The notes under the pieces are model-generated. The model worked only from the letters and a program-made list of their open reading frames with translations. It did not search any database and had not been told where the DNA came from. From the NCBI GenBank assembly GCA_001874255.1, contig MPDC01000014.1, positions 1 through 64,000 of the forward strand: a stretch of 64,000 nucleotides of DNA. The letters are read 5' to 3'. This DNA is from Alphaproteobacteria bacterium MedPE-SWcel (lineage in GTDB: Bacteria > Pseudomonadota > Alphaproteobacteria > Rhodobacterales > Rhodobacteraceae). A program made the position numbers and the translations under genes. Shown piece after piece: positions 46,102-56,380 of the stretch; within the stretch, counting starts at the first letter, position 1; each line of letters opens with the position of its first letter.

Positions 46102-46644
46102 TTATTTCGGCTCCTGAACAAATGCGCTGGCGGCATACAGGCGAATGCGGCCTTCCGAGTCCTTTTGCATGCTGTCGGCGAGGCCCCAGTGCGGAAACAC
46201 AGGATCAAAGCTCATGCAGGCGCGCAGGAACATCAGATCGTTTGATCCGCCGTTTTCAAATGTGGTGACGGCCTCGACCTCTTCGATGGCGGAAACGCAG
46301 TCAGGTTCGGAGTTGACCCCGCCCCAGGCAAAGGGGTCGAGCTGCACCATTTCCAGACGCAGCGAGGTTGCGCAATCGTCGATGAACCCGGATCTGGCAC
46401 AGATACTGTCGCGGATGTCATCATGCTGCATGTTGCCTCCGGTGCCGAGGCGGATATCGCGGACCGTCAGGTCCATGGCGCGTTCCAGCATGATCTGGCG
46501 CACGGTGATCAGCCCCAGTTCAACCGAGGCGAAGAGAACCAGCAACATCAGCGGAAACAGGATCGCAAATTCGATTGTCGCGTTGCCATCGTCGGCCTCG
46601 CGGAACCGGCGCAAACGCGTGATCAGGGTCCGGGAGCGCATCAT
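46102..46644 (-). CDS. TadE-family protein
   Basis: ADDGNATIEFAILFPLMLLVLFASVELGLITVRQIMLERAMD. Confidence 0.88.
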   Translation of the reverse strand: MMRSRTLITRLRRFREADDGNATIEFAILFPLMLLVLFASVELGLITVRQIMLERAMDLTVRDIRLGTGGNMQHDDIRDSICARSGFIDDCATSLRLEMVQLDPFAWGGVNSEPDCVSAIEEVEAVTTFENGGSNDLMFLRACMSFDPVFPHWGLADSMQKDSEGRIRLYAASAFVQEPK

Positions 46645-48344
46645 TCTGTCAGCCTCAGTTGGCGAATCGCCGAGGCGATGGAATTGAAGGCCTCGGATAT
46701 TTCCAGCCCCTCGACGTCATAATAATGCGAGTCGGAACTCGCGCAGTCGCGCAGGACGGTCTGCCCGCCCTGGGGCGCTTCAAAGCCGATGGTGAAGACG
46801 ATGATGCCCTGATCCTTGGCCGCATTGCAGATCGACTTGGTGCGGAGATCCTTGCTGGTGGCCCCGACGGCATCATAGACGTCATAGTACCATTCATCAC
46901 GGGCGTCGTAGTAGTCCATCCAGTCATAGAACAGGTAGTAGAAGATGTACTGCAGCGAGGTATCGGCAAAGAGATCGGCAAAGCTGAGCTCTTCGGAGCT
47001 GCCGCTCTCACGCAGTGTGGTCTCGCGCGAGCAGCTGCCGTTGTGGTTCCAACGGTAGCAATAGGTCTTTGACAAATCGCCGTCGCCAAAGGGATGCGGG
47101 CCCCAGGTGCCGGACCCGGTGTCGGGGTCATGCCAGAAGTAGTTTCCGGTGTTCTCGTTGTAGGTTGAATAGATTTGCTCGTCCGCATTGTACCAGACCT
47201 GCGAGCCACCCTCGCGGCGGTCGCTGTTGACATAATATTGGTCTGTGTTCTGGCCATCCGTCATCAATACAATGACCTTCAGCGTTTCATGATCTGAATA
47301 GTTGACCGGGCGGCTGGCATATTGCGCGTCTATTTCCGGGTCGGCGCCGCTCGTCAGGGTCGAGACGACCGGCTGCATCGACGGGTCCAGCAGGGCCACG
47401 CCCCATTTCATACCGACGTCAATCGAGGTATTTTCACTGGCCTCAAAGGCATCGATGTAGTCCTGCAGGGTGTCTACATCGTCTTCCAGCAACAGCGCTG
47501 TGCGTTCGGGATTATTCGTATGCGAGGCGCAGGTTGCCTGTCTCACCAGATCGGAATGATTGCGGTAGTCGCTGCTGCCCCAGATGGAAAAATGCATGGT
47601 CCGTTCGTATTCGTCGACCATGCTCATCGCGGTCGTTGAATAGTCGTCGCTGTCAAAGTTGATGCAATGAGAATAGCTGTGCTCGTCGCTCACCGGCAAT
47701 TGCTCCAGCACCGAGGCGGGCATTGAAACCTGGGTTGAATATGGCACGATGGAGATCGTCATCTTGCCGTCTTCGGTGTTGTCATCCATGGTCTGGACGA
47801 ATTCCTTGGCGGCCGTTTTCAGGTTTCTCAGGCGGCTGTTGCGTCCCATGGAGCCAGAGACATCCAGCACCAGCGAAATCTCGACATTGCCGATGCTCTC
47901 CACGGCCGTCGCCGAGGCCTTGAGCGGTAGCGGTTTTTCATAGCTGGCGATTTTCATCCAATAGGTTTCGAAGTCGGCGTCCACAGTGGCCGTGACCCTC
48001 CGCGAGGTCGGCGTGACCTCGGCAAAGGGTGTCTTGTAATATCTGTCCAGTCCGGCCTTGGCCATGTAGTCCTGAACCACCGCCGCCGGGGTCAAGGGCT
48101 GATCAAGGTCAGCCGCCGCCAGGACTGCGCGATCAAGAGTATATTGCAACTCTGTCCGGTCCCGTTCGAGCCGGACCAGGTCCATGCCAATCCCGCCCAC
48201 GGCCAGCATGCACAGCAGGGTGGCAATCATCGGCTTTTCCAGCACGCCACTCTCGTCGGCGCGGAACCGCGCTCCGGCTGCCCGAAATCCCCTCCAGAGG
48301 CCGGGAGCAGCCAACGATGTCGTTGTCCAGAAATTGCCGTTCAT
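46641..48344 (-). CDS. TadG-like protein with VWA domain
   Basis: N-terminal TadG segment, VEISLVLDVSGSMGRNSRLRNLKTAAKEFVQTM (MIDAS DxSxS), KVIVLMTDGQNTDQYYVNSDRREGG. Confidence 0.88.
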   Translation of the reverse strand: MNGNFWTTTSLAAPGLWRGFRAAGARFRADESGVLEKPMIATLLCMLAVGGIGMDLVRLERDRTELQYTLDRAVLAAADLDQPLTPAAVVQDYMAKAGLDRYYKTPFAEVTPTSRRVTATVDADFETYWMKIASYEKPLPLKASATAVESIGNVEISLVLDVSGSMGRNSRLRNLKTAAKEFVQTMDDNTEDGKMTISIVPYSTQVSMPASVLEQLPVSDEHSYSHCINFDSDDYSTTAMSMVDEYERTMHFSIWGSSDYRNHSDLVRQATCASHTNNPERTALLLEDDVDTLQDYIDAFEASENTSIDVGMKWGVALLDPSMQPVVSTLTSGADPEIDAQYASRPVNYSDHETLKVIVLMTDGQNTDQYYVNSDRREGGSQVWYNADEQIYSTYNENTGNYFWHDPDTGSGTWGPHPFGDGDLSKTYCYRWNHNGSCSRETTLRESGSSEELSFADLFADTSLQYIFYYLFYDWMDYYDARDEWYYDVYDAVGATSKDLRTKSICNAAKDQGIIVFTIGFEAPQGGQTVLRDCASSDSHYYDVEGLEISEAFNSIASAIRQLRLTE

Positions 48345-48746
48345 ATGTAATGTCTTTCCAGCGGTCAAAAGAGCCCAGAAGCCGAGGGCAAGGCCTGAGT
48401 TGAAGCCCAAAGCACATGTTCGCCCTCTTTAGGAATGATTGACAAAGATGGCCGAACTGGGGCGCGATTTGGCCTGAAACCGCTCTTTTCAAGACAGTTT
48501 GACGCTAATCGCGCCAAGCGATCCCGGTTGTCGGGGCTGGTGAAACAATGGGGCGCCAACAGCGTCGGACCGGTGGGCGGGCTTGGCTCTTCGGTTCGCG
48601 ATCCGGGGGCGTCAACCCCCAGAGTTTTCGCGTTGCTGATTTTTTGTGCAATTTCTGTGTATAAAAGGTCGCGGGACGTAACGTTCTCTGAATAGATGGA
48701 AGGCAGTATCGCAACTTGAGTCGTTTCAGGAGGACGGGAATAGCCG

Positions 48747-50177
48747 ATGAGCAATCTCAAAGAACCGAGCTTTCGCGAAAGTGTGGACCTCATGTTCAAT
48801 CGCGCCGTGGCGCTGATGGACCTGCCGCCCGGACTGGAAGAGAAAATCCGTGTCTGCAACGCAACCTATACCGTGCGGTTCGGCGTCAGGCTGCGTGGAA
48901 AGCTGCAGACCTTCACGGGTTATCGCTCCGTGCACTCGGAACACATGGAACCGGTCAAGGGCGGCATTCGCTATGCGATGGGGGTCAACCAGGATGAGGT
49001 CGAGGCGCTGGCGGCGTTGATGACCTATAAATGCGCCCTCGTCGAAGCACCTTTCGGCGGCTCGAAAGGCGGCTTGTGTATCGACCCGCGCGAATATGAC
49101 GAGCAGGAGCTGGAACTGATCACCCGTCGCTTTGCCTACGAACTGGCGAAACGCGATTTGATCCACCCCTCGCAGAACGTGCCCGCGCCCGACATGGGAA
49201 CCGGCGAGCGCGAGATGGCGTGGATTGCAGATCAATACGCCCGCATGAACACCACCGACATCAATGCAAAGGCCTGCGTTACCGGCAAGCCGCTGAACGC
49301 GGGCGGGATTGCCGGTCGGGTCGAGGCGACCGGACGCGGTGTCCAATACGCCCTGCAGGAGTTCTTTCGCTACGAGGAAGACAAGGCCAAGGCGGGGCTC
49401 ACTGGGACGCTGGATGGCAAGCGCATCATCGTGCAGGGCCTTGGCAATGTGGGCTATCACGCGGCAAAATTCCTGTCGGAAGAGGACGGTTGCCGGATTA
49501 TTGGAGTGATCGAACGCGATGGCGGCCTGCTTGATGAGAACGGGCTCGACATCGAGGACCTGCGCGCCTGGATCGCGAAACATGGCGGCGTCGACGGATA
49601 CCCCTCCGGCCGCTACGTCAAGGACGGGTCCAAATATCTCGAGGAAGACTGCGATATTCTGGTTCCGGCGGCGCTGGAAGGGGTTATCAACCTGGGCAAC
49701 GCAGATCGGATCAAGGCCAAGCTGATCATCGAGGCTGCAAACGGCCCGGTTACGGCGGGCGCGGATGAGATCCTGCGCAAGAAGGGGACGGTGATCATCC
49801 CCGACATGTATGCCAATGCCGGGGGCGTGACCGTGTCCTATTTCGAGTGGGTCAAGAATCTGTCGCACATCCGGTTTGGTCGCATGCAACGACGTCAGGA
49901 AGAAGCGCGCCACCAGCTTGTTGTGGATCAGTTCGAGGCACTGTCCGAAAGCATGGGTAAAACCTGGTCGCTGGAGCCGAAGTTCAAGGAAAAATACCTC
50001 AAGGGTGCGGGCGAGTTGGAGCTGGTGCGCTCGGGTCTGGATGACACCATGCGCACGGCCTATCAATCCATGCGCGAGGTCTGGCACGAACGCGATGACG
50101 TGACGGATCTGCGGACGGCCGCCTATCTGGTTTCTATCGGCAAAGTGGCGGGCAGCTACCGGACCAAGGGTCTCTGA
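48747..50177 (+). CDS. Glu/Leu/Phe/Val dehydrogenase (glutamate dehydrogenase)
   Basis: GGIRYAMGVNQDEVEALAALMTYKCALVEAPFGGSKGGLCIDP; GKRIIVQGLGNVGYHAAKFL. Confidence 0.94.
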   Translation: MSNLKEPSFRESVDLMFNRAVALMDLPPGLEEKIRVCNATYTVRFGVRLRGKLQTFTGYRSVHSEHMEPVKGGIRYAMGVNQDEVEALAALMTYKCALVEAPFGGSKGGLCIDPREYDEQELELITRRFAYELAKRDLIHPSQNVPAPDMGTGEREMAWIADQYARMNTTDINAKACVTGKPLNAGGIAGRVEATGRGVQYALQEFFRYEEDKAKAGLTGTLDGKRIIVQGLGNVGYHAAKFLSEEDGCRIIGVIERDGGLLDENGLDIEDLRAWIAKHGGVDGYPSGRYVKDGSKYLEEDCDILVPAALEGVINLGNADRIKAKLIIEAANGPVTAGADEILRKKGTVIIPDMYANAGGVTVSYFEWVKNLSHIRFGRMQRRQEEARHQLVVDQFEALSESMGKTWSLEPKFKEKYLKGAGELELVRSGLDDTMRTAYQSMREVWHERDDVTDLRTAAYLVSIGKVAGSYRTKGL

Positions 50178-50212
50178 CGCCGTATTTCACGGTTTTGCGA
50201 TGGCTCCCTTTC

Positions 50213-50243
50213 AACAGGCTCTCCCGATATGGGAGGGCCTGTT
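50213..50243 (+). terminator. Terminator downstream of the glutamate dehydrogenase gene
   Basis: AACAGGCTCTCCC-GATAT-GGGAGGGCCTGTT. Confidence 0.7.
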
Positions 50244-50313
50244 TCGCATCATCCGCCGCGAACTTGCCCCCGATCAGAACGAGGCTAGGTCATGATCCGG
50301 CAGATCCGGAACC

Positions 50314-50940
50314 ATGCAGGGGGTGGAGGACTTGAAGCATGCGATTTTGTTCGATTGCGAGTTCTTGACTGCCGAGGGTTCTCCCTCCCGGTTCTGGTGT
50401 GGTCCCTATGATCCCGATCCCGTGATCGCCCAGATCGGTCTTGTGAAACTGGGGCTGGAAGAGGATTTCCCCATCCTCGGGACCGAACGGATCCATGTGT
50501 TGCCGGTGGACCGACAGGGGGCGCGGCAACCGATCGATCCGTTTTTTGCCAGGCTGACCGGAATTACCGAAGAGACCCTTGACCGCGACGCTGTGCCGCT
50601 TGGATCGGCGCTGAAGGCGGTCGAGGCCTATACCGATGGCGTCCGGCTGTGGTCCTGGGGCAAGGATGAATTCAATATGATTGCGATCAGCTGCTACGTG
50701 GCAGGTATCGCGCCACCCCTGCCGGTGACCCGCTTCGGCAATGCCTGCGACCTGTTGCTGAAGGCGGGCATGCCATATGATGATTTGAAGGTCACCCGCA
50801 GCAATACGCTGGCCAGCTACTACAGGATCGACCATCCGCCGCTGCGGGGGCATGACGCTCTTGATGACGCAATGTCAGTCACCTATGCGGTGCAGCATCT
50901 TTTGCGCCGCGGGGCCCTTGCGGCGTCTGATTTCCACTAG
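50314..50940 (+). CDS. 3'-5' exonuclease (DEDD-type)
   Basis: AILFDCEFLT, ILGTERIHVLPVDRQGARQPIDPFFARLTGITEETLDRDAVPL, HDALDDAMSVTYAVQHLL. Confidence 0.8.
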   Translation: MQGVEDLKHAILFDCEFLTAEGSPSRFWCGPYDPDPVIAQIGLVKLGLEEDFPILGTERIHVLPVDRQGARQPIDPFFARLTGITEETLDRDAVPLGSALKAVEAYTDGVRLWSWGKDEFNMIAISCYVAGIAPPLPVTRFGNACDLLLKAGMPYDDLKVTRSNTLASYYRIDHPPLRGHDALDDAMSVTYAVQHLLRRGALAASDFH

Positions 50941-51016
50941 CCTTGCCGCATCCCCGGCGTCAAAGTCTGGCGCATTGGGTCAAACCGGGCGAAAAGGCCT
51001 CTGTCCTGTCGCAAAT

Positions 51017-51042
51017 CGAACTAGACACAGGTGCCTAGTTCG
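51017..51042. repeat. Inverted repeat
   Basis: cgaactag-acacaggtgc-ctagttcg, 8-bp perfect arms. Confidence 0.65.
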
Positions 51043-51170
51043 TGGCCATCTGGGCAAAACACTGCCCGACTGTGGCGGTCAGGGCTAGGAGCCTCGGGCC
51101 AAACCCGCTAGCACTGGGCGCAAGGCGGTTCTGCCCGGTTCTGCCCGGACTGGGCGACGGGGTGACCGAT

Positions 51171-51226
51171 CGACAGGGCAATAGTGCGACAGGGCGATGG
51201 CGCGACAGGGCGATAGCGCGACAGGA
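51171..51226. repeat. Tandem repeat, 3.5 x 16 bp
   Basis: cgacagggcaatagtg / cgacagggcgatggcg / cgacagggcgatagcg / cgacagga. Confidence 0.85.
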
Positions 51227-51248
51227 ACAGAGCTTGGGGAGACGAGCC

Positions 51249-52502
51249 ATGCGATTTTCAGGCTGGCGGGTGCTGAAGGAAGGGCTGACCGGCAACAAGG
51301 GCTGGGGGTCCCATTGGCGCGACCCGGAGCCGAAGCGGGATTACGATGTGGTGATTGTCGGTGGCGGCGGTCATGGGCTGGCCACCGCATATTACCTCGC
51401 CAAGGAGCATGGGCTTCGCAACATCGCGGTGCTGGAAAAAGGCTACCTTGGGGGGGGCAATGTTGGCCGCAACACCACCATCGTGCGGGCGAATTACTAT
51501 CTGCCGGGAAATTCGGAGTTCTATTCGCACTCGCTGAAGCTCTGGGAGGGGATGGAGCAGGATCTCAACTACAATGCGATGATGTCGCAGCGCGGTATTC
51601 TCAATGTGTTTCATAACGATGGCCAGCGCGATGCGACCGTTCGACGGGCAAATGCGATCGTCAATCAGGGCGATGACGCGGAGATCCTGTCCCGCGATCA
51701 CCTGAAGAAGCTGGTGCCGTTTCTCAACTATGACACCAACCGGTTTCCGATCATGGGCGCGCTGCTGCAGCGCCGCGCGGGGACCGCGCGCCATGATGCA
51801 GTCGCCTGGGGCTATGCGCGGGGTGCCGATCAGTTCGGTGTGGATCTGATCCAGAATTGTGAAGTCACCGGCCTCGACGTAGAGGGCGGCAGGGTCCTGG
51901 GGGTTCAGACGGCGCGGGGCCCGATCCGGGCCAGAAAAGTCGCGCTGGCTGCTGCCGGACGTTCCGGACAGGTGGCGGCGATGGCGGGGCTGACCCTGCC
52001 GATCGAGAGCCATGTTTTGCAGGCGTTTGTATCGGAAGGTCTGAAGCCGGTGCTCGACCATGTGGTGACCTTTGCGGAGGGGCATCTCTACATCAGCCAA
52101 TCGGACAAGGGAGGGTTGGTGTTCGGCAGCTATCTGGATTTCTATAGCTCCTATGCGGCGCGGGGAAACCTGCCGATGGTGGAACATACGATGGAATCCA
52201 TCGCGGCAATGGTGCCCGCTGTTACCAAGGCGCGGCTGCTGCGGAGCTGGGGCGGGATCATGGATATGACCCCCGATGGCTCGCCCATTATTGATCACAC
52301 GCCCATCGAGGGGCTCTATCTGAATGCGGGCTGGTGCTATGGCGGCTTCAAGGCGACGCCGGCGTCCGGCCACTGCTTTGCCCATCTGATCGCCACGGAT
52401 CGCCCGCATGATGCGGCCACCAGGTTCAAGCTGGATCGGTTTCGAACCGGCCATGGGCTGATGGATGAGGAGGGCACCGGTGCACAACATAACCTGCACT
52501 AA
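51249..52502 (+). CDS. soxB: Sarcosine oxidase beta subunit
   Basis: MRFSGWRVLKEGLTGNKGWGSHWRDPEPKRDYDVVIVGGGGHGLATAYYLAKEHG. Confidence 0.95.
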   Translation: MRFSGWRVLKEGLTGNKGWGSHWRDPEPKRDYDVVIVGGGGHGLATAYYLAKEHGLRNIAVLEKGYLGGGNVGRNTTIVRANYYLPGNSEFYSHSLKLWEGMEQDLNYNAMMSQRGILNVFHNDGQRDATVRRANAIVNQGDDAEILSRDHLKKLVPFLNYDTNRFPIMGALLQRRAGTARHDAVAWGYARGADQFGVDLIQNCEVTGLDVEGGRVLGVQTARGPIRARKVALAAAGRSGQVAAMAGLTLPIESHVLQAFVSEGLKPVLDHVVTFAEGHLYISQSDKGGLVFGSYLDFYSSYAARGNLPMVEHTMESIAAMVPAVTKARLLRSWGGIMDMTPDGSPIIDHTPIEGLYLNAGWCYGGFKATPASGHCFAHLIATDRPHDAATRFKLDRFRTGHGLMDEEGTGAQHNLH

Positions 52503-52568
52503 GCGCTTGGGGCGCGTTGGAGGAGCCTCCGGCGGAGGTATTTTGGAAAAGATGAAAGGGCGCCGGTC

Positions 52569-52859
52569 ATGAGGATCACCTGTCCGATCTGCGGCGAACG
52601 GGATCGTCGTGAATTCACCTATCGTGGCGCGGCGCTGAAGACGCCCGCTTTGGAGGCTGGGATCGAGGCCTGGCATGCGCAGGTTCACCTGCGCGGGAAC
52701 CCGGCCGGGCCATTGGCCGAGCTTTGGCATCACGAGATGGGGTGTGGTGCGTGGGTCCAGGTCACGCGGAATACCGCGACGCACGAGATGCTGGGGTCGG
52801 TTCTGGCCGAGGATGCGGGCCTTGCGGTATCTGCGTCAGAAACAGAGGTGGAGACATGA
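52569..52859 (+). CDS. soxD: Sarcosine oxidase delta subunit
   Basis: MRITCPICGERDRREFTYRGAA...WHHEMGCGAWVQVTRNTATHEM. Confidence 0.95.
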   Translation: MRITCPICGERDRREFTYRGAALKTPALEAGIEAWHAQVHLRGNPAGPLAELWHHEMGCGAWVQVTRNTATHEMLGSVLAEDAGLAVSASETEVET

Positions 52860-55801
52860 GGATCTCAGGTCTGGGGCAGGTGTCGAGAAATCGTCCGGTC
52901 AGTTTTGCCTTCAACGGCAAGCACTATATGGGCGTGGAAGGCGATACGCTGGCCTCCGCCCTGCTGGCCAATGATGTGCATCTGGTGGCCCGCTCGTTCA
53001 AATACCATCGTCCGCGCGGTATCCTGACCGCAGGATCGGAAGAGCCCAATGCTCTGGTCACTGTTGGGGAAGGCGTGGCGGCGGACCCCAATATTCGTGC
53101 GACCCAGCAGGAGATATTCGAGGGGCTCGTGGCGCGCAGTCAGAATTGTTGGCCTTCGGTGGACCGGGACCTGATGGCGGTGAATGATCTTGCGGCACCC
53201 TTTCTGGGGGCGGGGTTTTACTACAAGACCTTCATGTGGCCTGCACCGCTTTGGGAAAAACTCTATGAGCCCATCATTCGCCGTGCTGCGGGTCTGGGTG
53301 CTTTGCCCGGGGCTGCCAATACGGATGTCTATGAGAAAGCCTTTGCGTTTTGCGATCTTCTGGTGATCGGGTCGGGGCCTGCGGGTCTGATGGCGGCGCT
53401 GACGGCCGGGCGCGCGGGTGCCGATGTCATCCTTGCCGAAGAGGACAGCCGCATGGGGGGGCGTCTTCTGGCTGAGGTGGAAGAGATTGATGGTCGGCCT
53501 GCCCATATGTGGGCGGCAGAGGTGATTGCCGAGCTGGAGCAGCTGGACAATGTCCGCCTGATGACCCGCACGGCGATCACAGGCGCCTATGATCAAGGCA
53601 CATTTTCAGCGCTGGAGCGTGTGTCGCATCACCTGCCGCCGAGCCAGTCCCTGAAGACCGCGCATCGCCCCCGCGAGTGTTTCTGGCGGATCGTGGCCAA
53701 GGCGTCGGTTCTGGCTGCGGGTGCAATCGAGCGACCGATTGCCTTTTGCAACAATGATCGACCGGGGATCATGACCGCAGGTGCCGTGCGCGCCTATCTC
53801 AACCGTTGGGGCGTGGCGCCGGGGGAGCGGATCACGGTTTTTGCCAATAACGACGATGCCCATCGGACTGCGCAGGATCTGGTGGCTGCCGGGGTTCAAG
53901 TGACTGCCGTGGTCGACAGCCGTCACGACGCGCCAGATGGCGACGGTTTTCCGGTGATCAAGGGGGCCGTGGTGTGTGACACTGCCGGGCGGCGCCGGTT
54001 GGAGAGCGTTACCGTGCGCAGCGTTCGGGGTGAGGAAAAAATCCAGACAGATTGCCTCGCGATGTCGGGGGGCTGGAATCCGTCGGTGCATCTGACCTGC
54101 CACATGAATGGCCGACCGCGCTGGAACCGGGAGCTGGCGGCCTTTGTGCCGGTTGACGGTGTCGTGCCGGGCATGGAGGTGGCGGGGGCGGCCAACGGCG
54201 CCTTTTCTACCAGCGCTGCCCTGCGGGAAGGGGCGGCTGCCGCAAGGGCCGCGCTGGCAGATCTCGGTCTGAAAGGGCAGGTGCCGCCTCTGCCGGTGGC
54301 CTCGGAGGAGGTCTATCGGATCAGCCCGCTTTGGGCGGTGCCGGGCAAGGGGCGCGCGTGGCTGGATTTCCAGAACGATGTCACCGTCAAGGACGTCAAT
54401 CAGGCCGCGCAGGAGAATTTCCGCTCGGTCGAGCATATGAAGCGCTACACCACACAGGGTATGGCGACAGATCAGGGCAAGAATTCCAACGTGGCGGCGC
54501 TTGCGGTGCTGGCCGATGCCACCGGGCGCAGCATTCCGGAGACCGGCGTCACCACTTTTCGCGCGCCCTTCGTGCCGACGTCGATTGCGGCGATGGGAGC
54601 GGGCGCCGAGGATCAGGGGTTCAAGCCTCGGCGGTACCTGACAACGCATGCGGCGGGACTGGAGCAGGGTGCGTCCAATGTCGAGGTCGGGCTTTGGTAT
54701 CGGGCCAGCTATTTTCCAAAGCAAGGGGAGACGAACTGGCGGCAGTCCTGTGATCGCGAGGTAATGATGGTGCGCAATGCGGTTGGCGTATGCGATGTCT
54801 CGACCCTCGGGAAGATCGACATCAAGGGCCGCGATGCGGCGAGGCTGCTGGATCTTGTCTATACCAACATGTTCTCCACGCTGAAGATCGGACGGGTACG
54901 CTATGGTTTGATGCTGCGCGAGGATGGTTTCGTCATGGATGATGGCACCACGGCGCGGTTGGGCGAGGATCACTATGTGATGACGACCACCACCGCGGCA
55001 GCGGGACAGGTCATGGCGCATCTGGAGTTCCTGATCCAGGTTGTCCGGCCCGATCTTGATGTGCGTTTCACCTCGGTGACCGATCACTGGGCGCAGTTTG
55101 CCATCGCGGGCCCCAAGGCGCGCGCATTGGTCGACGCACTGGTCGAGGAAACAGTGGATGGCGACAGCTGGCCCTTCATGGGCTGCGGCGAGATCACGGT
55201 CAAAGGTGTCCGGGGGCGCTTGTTCCGGATCTCTTTCTCTGGCGAGCATGCCTATGAAATTGCCGTTCCGGCGCGCTATGGCGACGCGCTCTACCGTGCG
55301 CTGGTTGCGCAGGCCGAGAGCCTCGGCGGCGGGGCATACGGTATGGAGGCGCTCAATGTGCTGCGGATAGAGAAGGGGTTCATCACCCACGCGGAGATCA
55401 ATGGGACGGTGACGGCCTTTGACCTTGGTATGCAGGGGCTGATTTCGAAGAAAAAGTCATGTTGGGGCAAGGCGCTGTCGGAACGTGCCGGGCTGATGGA
55501 TGAAGACCGGATGCAGCTTGTCGGGCTAAAACCCGCAGAGACGGCGCAGGATATCAGCGCCGGAGCGCATCTGTTTGACCCGGATGCGACGGTCGAGCGG
55601 GTCAACGATCTCGGGTATGTGACATCGGTCGGGTTTTCGCCGACCTTGGGTCATATGATCGGCTTTGCCATGGTATCGGCAGGGGCGGACCGTATGGGGG
55701 ACACTGTCCGCCTGGTCGATCACACGCGGGGCATTGATACGCTGTGCGAGATTGTGAACCCGGTGTTTTTTGATCCCGAGGGAGGGCGTGTCCGTGGTTG
55801 A
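52856..55801 (+). CDS. soxA: Sarcosine oxidase alpha subunit
   Basis: MRISGLGQVSRNRPVSFAFNGKHYMGVEGDTLASALLANDVHLVARSFKYHRPRGILTAGSEEPNAL; C-terminal GcvT-like domain; ATGA overlap with soxD. Confidence 0.95.
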   Translation: MRISGLGQVSRNRPVSFAFNGKHYMGVEGDTLASALLANDVHLVARSFKYHRPRGILTAGSEEPNALVTVGEGVAADPNIRATQQEIFEGLVARSQNCWPSVDRDLMAVNDLAAPFLGAGFYYKTFMWPAPLWEKLYEPIIRRAAGLGALPGAANTDVYEKAFAFCDLLVIGSGPAGLMAALTAGRAGADVILAEEDSRMGGRLLAEVEEIDGRPAHMWAAEVIAELEQLDNVRLMTRTAITGAYDQGTFSALERVSHHLPPSQSLKTAHRPRECFWRIVAKASVLAAGAIERPIAFCNNDRPGIMTAGAVRAYLNRWGVAPGERITVFANNDDAHRTAQDLVAAGVQVTAVVDSRHDAPDGDGFPVIKGAVVCDTAGRRRLESVTVRSVRGEEKIQTDCLAMSGGWNPSVHLTCHMNGRPRWNRELAAFVPVDGVVPGMEVAGAANGAFSTSAALREGAAAARAALADLGLKGQVPPLPVASEEVYRISPLWAVPGKGRAWLDFQNDVTVKDVNQAAQENFRSVEHMKRYTTQGMATDQGKNSNVAALAVLADATGRSIPETGVTTFRAPFVPTSIAAMGAGAEDQGFKPRRYLTTHAAGLEQGASNVEVGLWYRASYFPKQGETNWRQSCDREVMMVRNAVGVCDVSTLGKIDIKGRDAARLLDLVYTNMFSTLKIGRVRYGLMLREDGFVMDDGTTARLGEDHYVMTTTTAAAGQVMAHLEFLIQVVRPDLDVRFTSVTDHWAQFAIAGPKARALVDALVEETVDGDSWPFMGCGEITVKGVRGRLFRISFSGEHAYEIAVPARYGDALYRALVAQAESLGGGAYGMEALNVLRIEKGFITHAEINGTVTAFDLGMQGLISKKKSCWGKALSERAGLMDEDRMQLVGLKPAETAQDISAGAHLFDPDATVERVNDLGYVTSVGFSPTLGHMIGFAMVSAGADRMGDTVRLVDHTRGIDTLCEIVNPVFFDPEGGRVRG

Positions 55802-56342
55802 TCTGAGTGCGAAATCTCCGTGTGATGGGATGCTGCCGGTGTCCGTCGGCAGCTGTTCGCTGAGTGAGGAGCCGCCGATGCGGCTGACGCTGATCGCGCC
55901 CTATGCGGGGCAGGAGGGCGCGGTCAGTGCGGCGATGGAGGCCGCGCATGGCCTGGCCTTTCCGGCGCCGAACCGTAGCTCTTTCGGCCCCGAGGGGGCG
56001 CGCGCGGTCTGGTTCGGCCGGGGGCAGGCTCTGTTGATGGGACCCGAGGCAAGCCCCGGGCTGGCGGAGCATGCGGCGTTGACCGACATCAGCGACGGCT
56101 GGGCGGTGGTCCGGCTGGAAGGGGAGCGCGCAGAGGATGTGTTGGCGCGTCTGGTGCCGCTGGATCTGCGCCCACAGGTGTTCGAACCGGGACACACAGC
56201 GCGCACCGAGCTCCGGCACATGATGGCGTCGCTCACACGGGTGTCTGCAAAATCCTTTCAAATCATGGTCTTCCGATCATTTGCGCAAACGCTTGTTCAC
56301 GATGTCAAAACAGCCATGGAAGCCGTGGCGGCACGGGGCTAG
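55794..56342 (+). CDS. soxG: Sarcosine oxidase gamma subunit
   Basis: C-terminal MMASLTRVSAKSFQIMVFRSFAQTLVHDVKTAMEAVAAR; position after soxA; likely GTG start. Confidence 0.88.
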   Translation: MVDLSAKSPCDGMLPVSVGSCSLSEEPPMRLTLIAPYAGQEGAVSAAMEAAHGLAFPAPNRSSFGPEGARAVWFGRGQALLMGPEASPGLAEHAALTDISDGWAVVRLEGERAEDVLARLVPLDLRPQVFEPGHTARTELRHMMASLTRVSAKSFQIMVFRSFAQTLVHDVKTAMEAVAARG

Positions 56343-56380
56343 ATTGACAGGGATCTCGAAACTGATTCCGGAGCTGATCC

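Noticed and set aside
51171-51226. CRISPR array at the soxB upstream repeats
   Set aside because: 16-bp units are directly adjacent with no unique spacers and no cas genes in the window
53606-55390. 594-aa - strand ORF opposite soxA
   Set aside because: Antisense shadow ORF of soxA
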